In this document: in pieces, positions 58,531 through 64,000 of the stretch
Numbering within the stretch: the first letter of the stretch is position 1
Layout of the letters: each line of letters opens with the position of its first letter
NCBI GenBank assembly: GCA_015680685.1
Contig: MNCI01004010.1
Coordinates: 203,358 to 267,357 of the forward strand
Origin: Gnetum montanum
Lineage: Eukaryota; Streptophyta; Gnetopsida; Gnetales; Gnetaceae
Direction of reading: 5' to 3'
Length of the DNA stretch: 64,000 bases
The notes under the pieces: generated by a model
Told to the model about the DNA's origin: nothing
Seen by the model: the letters and a program-made list of their open reading frames with translations, nothing else
Database searches by the model: none
Translations under genes and position numbers: made by a program

Positions 58531-60960
58531 GTCTTATGACTTAAACTCTTAATGCATCATTTGACCACTCTATGCTTTGTATTAGTATTGTATACTTTGG
58601 TATGCCATGCTTGTGATATGTATTTTTTGGTTTAATTTATGATTGAGCTATGTATCTTGCAGTTACCTTTATAAGGTGTATTTGGTAATTGTTTTAAATT
58701 TAATTTAAACATATATTCACTAAACCCTTTGTTGGAGTTTTTAGTAAATAGGTATTAGGTATTTGATTGGTCATTAACACATGAGATTTTACATTGGGCA
58801 TGTTGTATACTTTGATTATTAGATGTGTAGCATTTTTAGTAATTATTTAATATTTGTATTATATATATAATTCCTAGAGCAATAGTATGCATTAGTACCC
58901 TCTATATGGCTATATTTGTATTTAAACCTTAGATCTTAGATAGCATGATACTTTGATATAACTTAGTAGGTGATACCTAGGGATACTTGGAAAAACAATG
59001 TTGGGTATAGGTCCTTTTTAAAAATAATATTTACATTTAATTTTAAAATTTAGGTTATATGTATTTTTCTTTTAGGTTTTAGTCACCCATTTACAATTAC
59101 CCATGGGTTAGACCATAACATGCCCTTGTGAGAATAAATACCTAGCAATCTTTTTATTAGAAATAATCCATTTAATTCACCAATATCTAGGAGATAGAGC
59201 AAGAGCGAGAGATGCTACCAAATAGGGAGATAGATTTTGGATCTATGTTTCTATTATTATTTTGAGGCTTTAACATGAATTTTATTTAGTTTTGACCTAA
59301 TTTAAATTCTCTAAGTTTCCCATTTGATTTTTAGATTGATTGATGAGGGTTTTTAGTTCATGTTAACACTTTTGGATCCAATTCCTACTATGATGGATGA
59401 CATCTAGAAGAAAAAAGCTTTTATGATGGGGACACATCTCTAATTTCTTTCTAGTGTTCATATGATTATCATGAGTTTGATTGTGATGTAAGTCATGATG
59501 CTCCTATGAATTTTACAAAAATGTCAGTATGAAGATCATAAAGGAAAGGGCCAGTCCAATGATTAGGTTTCTCAATGCTAAGTTTCAATGTCAAAAATAT
59601 AGTTCTAAATTGTGAATTAAAATAGGAAACATAAATAAATCAAAATTGAAATCCTTAAGGTTAAGAAAATTTCCATTTGATATGTCAACTCCTATTTTTA
59701 ATTTTTTTACATGACTTGTATGTTTTCTCGTCATTCTAGGTTTGGTTAATTTACATATATTTGTTTTTCAATATGTGTTTTTTTTTTATGAATCTTATGC
59801 ATATGGTATCTTATTCTCAAGGGGAATATTTGTTTAGTTTGGTAGAGATAGCATGGAGGAAGTGGTCAGTTGGTTTTAAAAAAACCCCAATGCATTCTTT
59901 AATCCTTTGCTATATATAGTAGTGAAGGCCATGCTATGTTGACCATCAAACATTGCTACTTGAATGGAGCATTTGAGCACCTAGTGAATGATAGAAATTG
60001 AGGTAGCATTTTTAGTTGATCTTGGTACTAGATTTGAAAAATAATAGATAAGTTCTATGGGCATATTTTGTTTGGTTTTGATTTTGGTTTAGAAAATATT
60101 TTTATGTACAAAAAGTAAATATCTCAACTTTGATATTTGGACACTGAGAGTTTGGTACTAACATCTACAAAATTTAGCATTAAGTGGTGGTGGAATTTGG
60201 TTTGGATAGTTTTGATCATATGGTATTATTTATTTGGGGATTTGGATATTAATTATGTGTTTTGTGCTAATATTTTTAGATGTATCAACCCACATGCATG
60301 GCTATCTAGTTAGTTAAAAGAATATTTGTAATTTATTTTTCCTACTCAATGATCTAGATTAACTTTTCCCACCCTCTCCTCCCCCTTTTTTTACCTACCT
60401 CCTAGATAAAATAGGTATTTGCAATGAGGAATGGCTGAAGAAGCTAGTACTTATATTAGAATTTATGCAAATTTCTATTGTTTATTTCAGTTGAAGATTT
60501 GGATGTAATTTCTAAGTTGTAATTTTCAATTAGAACTTTTATAATTTTTATGCCTTTGATCAACATGTGTGGACTTTGTATTTTCCTATCTTAGGTGCAA
60601 TCCTAACTTTACGTTTCGGTTTGCTTAAGTTTGCATTCAATAACTTTAATTTGGTATTGATAATGACCCAATGCCTTAATGTGATTTTGGATATTATATT
60701 ATTTCTTCTACTATTATAATAATGCTTTGAATATTTTTTATTTTTACCATTGGTTTTAGGAGCAATGAACAATATTAACTTAGTCTACAAGTTAGGTTTT
60801 GCACACAAGAAACTATTGGCATTATAAATTTCATATTTAACTTATTTGTTATTTTTTGTACCCCTCTACTCCTATTATTCAAATCTCTACTAATTTACCT
60901 AATAATTTTCTTAGAATCTTATTTATTTTTATTAAGTTGGAATTTAATTCTCTAAGTAAT
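58531..60960. other. AT-rich sequence, no clear gene
   Basis: May include the untranslated region or LTR of the chromovirus and the body of a decayed copia element, but I cannot fix boundaries. The minus ORF 60560-60772 is basic and lies just downstream of the copia protease fragment on the same strand. I do not assign it. Confidence 0.45.
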
Positions 60961-60961
60961 A

Positions 60962-61320
60962 TCATTCTAGACTAAGCCTAGGCATGGGTGGTGTTACACT
61001 AGCTATCAATCTTTCAGATTTTGTTATGGTAAATACATTATCTTCAAATATTTTTCTTTTTGTTATTTGACCATGTGACAATTGTAAAATACAAAAGACA
61101 TCTCTTACATGCACTTGGGTGCTATTATCAAGAATTATAAGACATTTTTCTATACCTTTTATCTTCACATATGCACCATCTTCTACTTTGATATACCTAA
61201 TGGAATTTAACTCTTTAAACTCAATAAAATACTCCTTGTTGGAACCTAGGTGATTGTAATAATTACTATTAAGAGCCAATGTAAAAGAATCAATCTCTTT
61301 AGTCATATGAAAGAATACAA
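60962..61320 (-). pseudogene. Ty1/copia protease to pre-integrase fragment
   Basis: A minus-strand 114-codon frame (61306-60962) follows the copia pattern after the protease active site: NHLGSNKEYFIEFKELN, VKVEDGAYVKIKG-like block, LDNSTQVHVRDVFCILQLSH (cf. I.DVLYVP.L..NL) and KRKIFEDN. The active-site D-S-G-A itself is degraded (LALNSNYYNHL). Only this fragment is visible, so the lineage cannot be named. Confidence 0.65.
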
Positions 61321-61491
61321 AATTAGAGTTACCATTATCATTTTAAGATTGTTTATTTATCTTGGGAGTTTCCTTAATCACCACCTTGAGTTATCTTAAA
61401 TTGTAAAATTATATTAGACCATCATTTGCTAATACTCTCCCTCATGGGGTTTCTTCTCATTACAAACCTACATCAATGAATTAATTAAGAT

Positions 61492-62298
61492 TGTGAACCT
61501 TTTGTTTTGTTTTGGTGTGCTCAAAACATTAAGTAAAATGGAGATAAAAGTTGTTTGGATGGTTGTATGGTTATTGGGTTTGTAGGACTATGTACATAGG
61601 GAACCAAGATGAGCTAAAGAGGATAAGGAACAAACTATCCTAGAGCTCAAAGGAGGAGGTCATCCACATGTCTTCAAATGAACATCCAAATAACATGGAT
61701 AAGGATGTGATATTTGTACAAGCAAAGTGGACATCATTAAAGCATACAAAATATCAAGGTTATAGATAAGGAATGATGCATTCGTCATGCAAGAGAAAGT
61801 AAAGAAAGACATCTCTGGGAAGCAGTAGATGTCCTGGTAGATTTGAGGTGAACTTAGAAAAAATTTAGAAAGACATTTTCAGAAACAACAAGACATCTTT
61901 CCCGAAGCAAAGACATCTTTCATGAGGCAAATATGTCTTTATAGAATCCAAACCAAATATAGAAAGAAGTCTTCCATTAAGTAAAGACATCTTCTAGGAT
62001 GGAGACTTTAGAAAGACATCTTTCAGGAAACAAAGACATCTTCCTAGATTTGAAGGAAAATTTAAAGAGATATCTCAGGCATGATAGAAACATCTCCCAT
62101 GATCATTAGCTAGCCATTACATGAATTTTGAGAAGGATTTAGCAATACATAGGCTATAAGAAGACTTGATGTGCCTTGGGAAAAGTGTAAGCAATGTTGT
62201 ATTCATTGTGTAATCATTTATAATCATTGAATTCTCTATTGCTCCTCATTGTCTTATCATTTTGACTTTGTAAAATTTGTTGTACCTAATTGTGCAAG
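61492..62298 (+). repeat. Second SIRE-like copia LTR (copia-2), 3'-truncated
   Basis: Starts TGTGAACCTTTTG, then GGTGTGCTCAAAACATTAAG, parallel to copia-1's LTR start. TTACATGAATTTTGAG and GGCTATAAGA (about 62113-62163) also match. It carries about nine AAGACATCTTTC-type words (61800-62100). No purine tract precedes it, so it is a 5' or solo LTR. The right end is cut by D's LTR at 62299. Confidence 0.6.
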
Positions 62299-63968
62299 TG
62301 AAACATCACCAAATTTGGGCTACCAGGTATTGATTATGAATTTTTCTAAGTGTCAAATCAAGGAAAATTTTTTCTAAGTGTTGGGCCTATGCTCCCCACT
62401 ATTAGGACTATGCTCCAAAGCATAGTGAGTGTAGTCTGCAACACAAATCTAGATTTGCAAGATTTTTCTAAGTGTCAATAGTAGTTACAAGATTTTCTAA
62501 GGGTTAGACTATGCTCTCACTACCAAGACTACACTCTAGAGCATATTCAACATACCAATAGCTAGTTTTGCAAGCTTGCCTAAGTGTCAAGCTAGAAGCT
62601 GTCAAGCTTGCTTGGCATGGAAGAAATAGTTTGAAAAATTTTCTAACTTCTAAGACTATACTTCCTACTACACTCTAGAGCATAGCTAGTGTAGTCTGCA
62701 TGAGAACACCAATTTTTGTTAGAATTTTCTAACTACTTGGACTACACTCTCACTACCAAGACTACACTCTAGAGTATAGTTAGCATTGGAGCACATTTTT
62801 TTTATTTTGCAAATTTTTCCTAAATGTTAGGACTATGCTCTAGAGTGTAGTCACTGTAGTCATGCAAAACTACCTCCAAAAGCCTCTAGAGCATAGCATC
62901 GACCTTCATCCTAGCTCTAAAATACCTTTGGTGAGCAAGATCAATAATTTTCACTTGTTTTGCACCTTCCATTTATCCCCAAATTGTGCCTATGCTCAAC
63001 ACCACTTAAAAGAGTGGATAGCATAGTCTTCAAAACTATACTATTTTGCGTTACTTTTAGCATTGTAGTCTATTTAGCACTTACATAGGTAGTTTGGCAG
63101 TGTAGTCATAGTTTGGTAGTGTAGTCATAATTTGGAAGTCTCACAAGGTCCATTGGACCACACTAGTAGAACAACATTTGCTTCAATGAAGAGCATAGTT
63201 GGGGTTAGCATAGTCCCAACTACCCCTCTATCATGGGGTGCCCAATCCACAATTCATGGTAATCCTAATCCTATAAATACCCTAACATTTCACATTTTAA
63301 AGGTTGGTAATTGTTGCATTTAGTTCGAAATCTACATTTTGAGCATTCTTGCATCTGAGCATACTTTGGCATTTTAGCATACTCTGAGTTGGCATTTGGT
63401 ACCACTGCACACCATCTAGGACATGGTAGATCACTATAGCACATGGGACACTATGGCAACCAACTCAACAGGCATAGACTTCACAGCGGATGTTAATTTT
63501 CATAGCCTAGACACCTTGAGACTGTGACTATACTACTTACTATGCCTGTTTATACACTACATGCCTCCTCACCTTTCTTGTAATTAACTACACTCTCCCC
63601 ATTTGGGATGGTTCCTCTTTCTCTCTCACTCATTTCTTATGCATCTTTTAGCATTTTCTCTCACATTTTAACATTTTACTTGCTTTCTTCACTATTTTCT
63701 ACACACACTTGCATAGTTTCACTATCATTTGGCATCGAAAACCTCAAATACGCTCACCCTAGTTGACATCGTGGACATTGCAAACATCATGCTACCACCA
63801 ACATTCATTTTGGTATAACACTCTATAAGTCCTTGTTCAATCAAAAAGATCATTCTAGGCACCCCATCTCCATTTCTAGTAGGCCCTCACATGGATGCAG
63901 GGTCAAACTGTATGCACTATGAACCTCTCGATGTACCATTCTAGCCTCCAATGTTTTTAGTCACTACA
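62299..63968 (+). repeat. Element D 5' LTR (Tat-like family)
   Basis: TGAAACATC to GTCACTACA, 1670 bp. U3 (62385-63230) holds repeated GACTA(T/C)(G/A)CTCTAGAG(T/C) words on both strands. TATAAATA is at 63272-63279. The tail has the GTTCAATC..GATCATTCTAGGCACC block. Same family as the A, B, C and solo LTRs. Confidence 0.75.
63272..63279 (+). promoter_or_regulatory. TATA box of element D LTR
   Basis: TATAAATA followed by CCC, as in the B and C LTRs. Confidence 0.65.
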
Positions 63969-64000
63969 ATTGTCTAGCACTAGAAGGAGGGCCAGTTCCA
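63969..64000 (+). mobile_element. Element D internal region start (continues past the window)
   Basis: TAGCACTAGAAGGAGGGCC at 63975-63993 occupies the primer-site position seen in A and B. The body lies to the right of the window. Confidence 0.6.

Overview
The window is intergenic, transposon-packed plant DNA. I find no intact host gene, rRNA, tRNA or CRISPR array. Domain order in the retroelements (Tat/Ogre-like and Athila-like Ty3/gypsy, SIRE-like Ty1/copia, a chromovirus remnant, a LINE), very long LTRs, decayed reading frames and deep nesting indicate a large seed-plant genome. A gymnosperm is my guess, not something the sequence proves.

Layout. (1) 1-12701 (+): element A, Tat-like gypsy with decayed gag, protease, RT, two RNase H domains and integrase. 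A related solo LTR (about 4188-5778) sits between gag and protease. (2) 12702-21884 (-): element B, same family, with 5' LTR, repeat-bearing leader, gag, protease and an intron-containing gene on the opposite strand. (3) 21885-32222 (+): element C, same family, with the opposite-strand gene including its first exon and TATA box, RT to integrase, and a 3' LTR. (4) 32223-35670 (+): 3' end of a SIRE-like copia element. (5) 35671-41102 (-): element E, Athila-like, gag to the integrase start plus 5' LTR. (6) 41103-42229 and 49511-49720 (-): one LINE split by (7) element F, 42230-49510 (+), a structurally complete Athila-like element with two LTRs, tRNA-Asp-type primer site, gag and protease but no RT or integrase. 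(8) 49720-62298: mostly AT-rich sequence with a CpG-retaining duplicated stretch (51.0-54.8 kb), a 646-base gap, a chromovirus tail, a copia protease fragment and a second SIRE-like LTR. (9) 62299-64000 (+): 5' LTR and leader of element D, another Tat-like copy.

The junctions fit a nest in which E was hit by copia-1, copia-1 by C, C by B, B by A, and A by the solo LTR. This predicts that the missing halves lie left of base 1. The most interesting system is the A/B/C/D family. Between protease and RT it carries an antisense gene with several introns, its own TATA box, a conserved N-terminal region, a probable coiled coil and an acidic tail. Arrays sharing the core CCTWAAACTAGCA flank this gene, and degenerate CTACGCTATGC-type motifs accompany both the LTR promoter and the antisense promoter.
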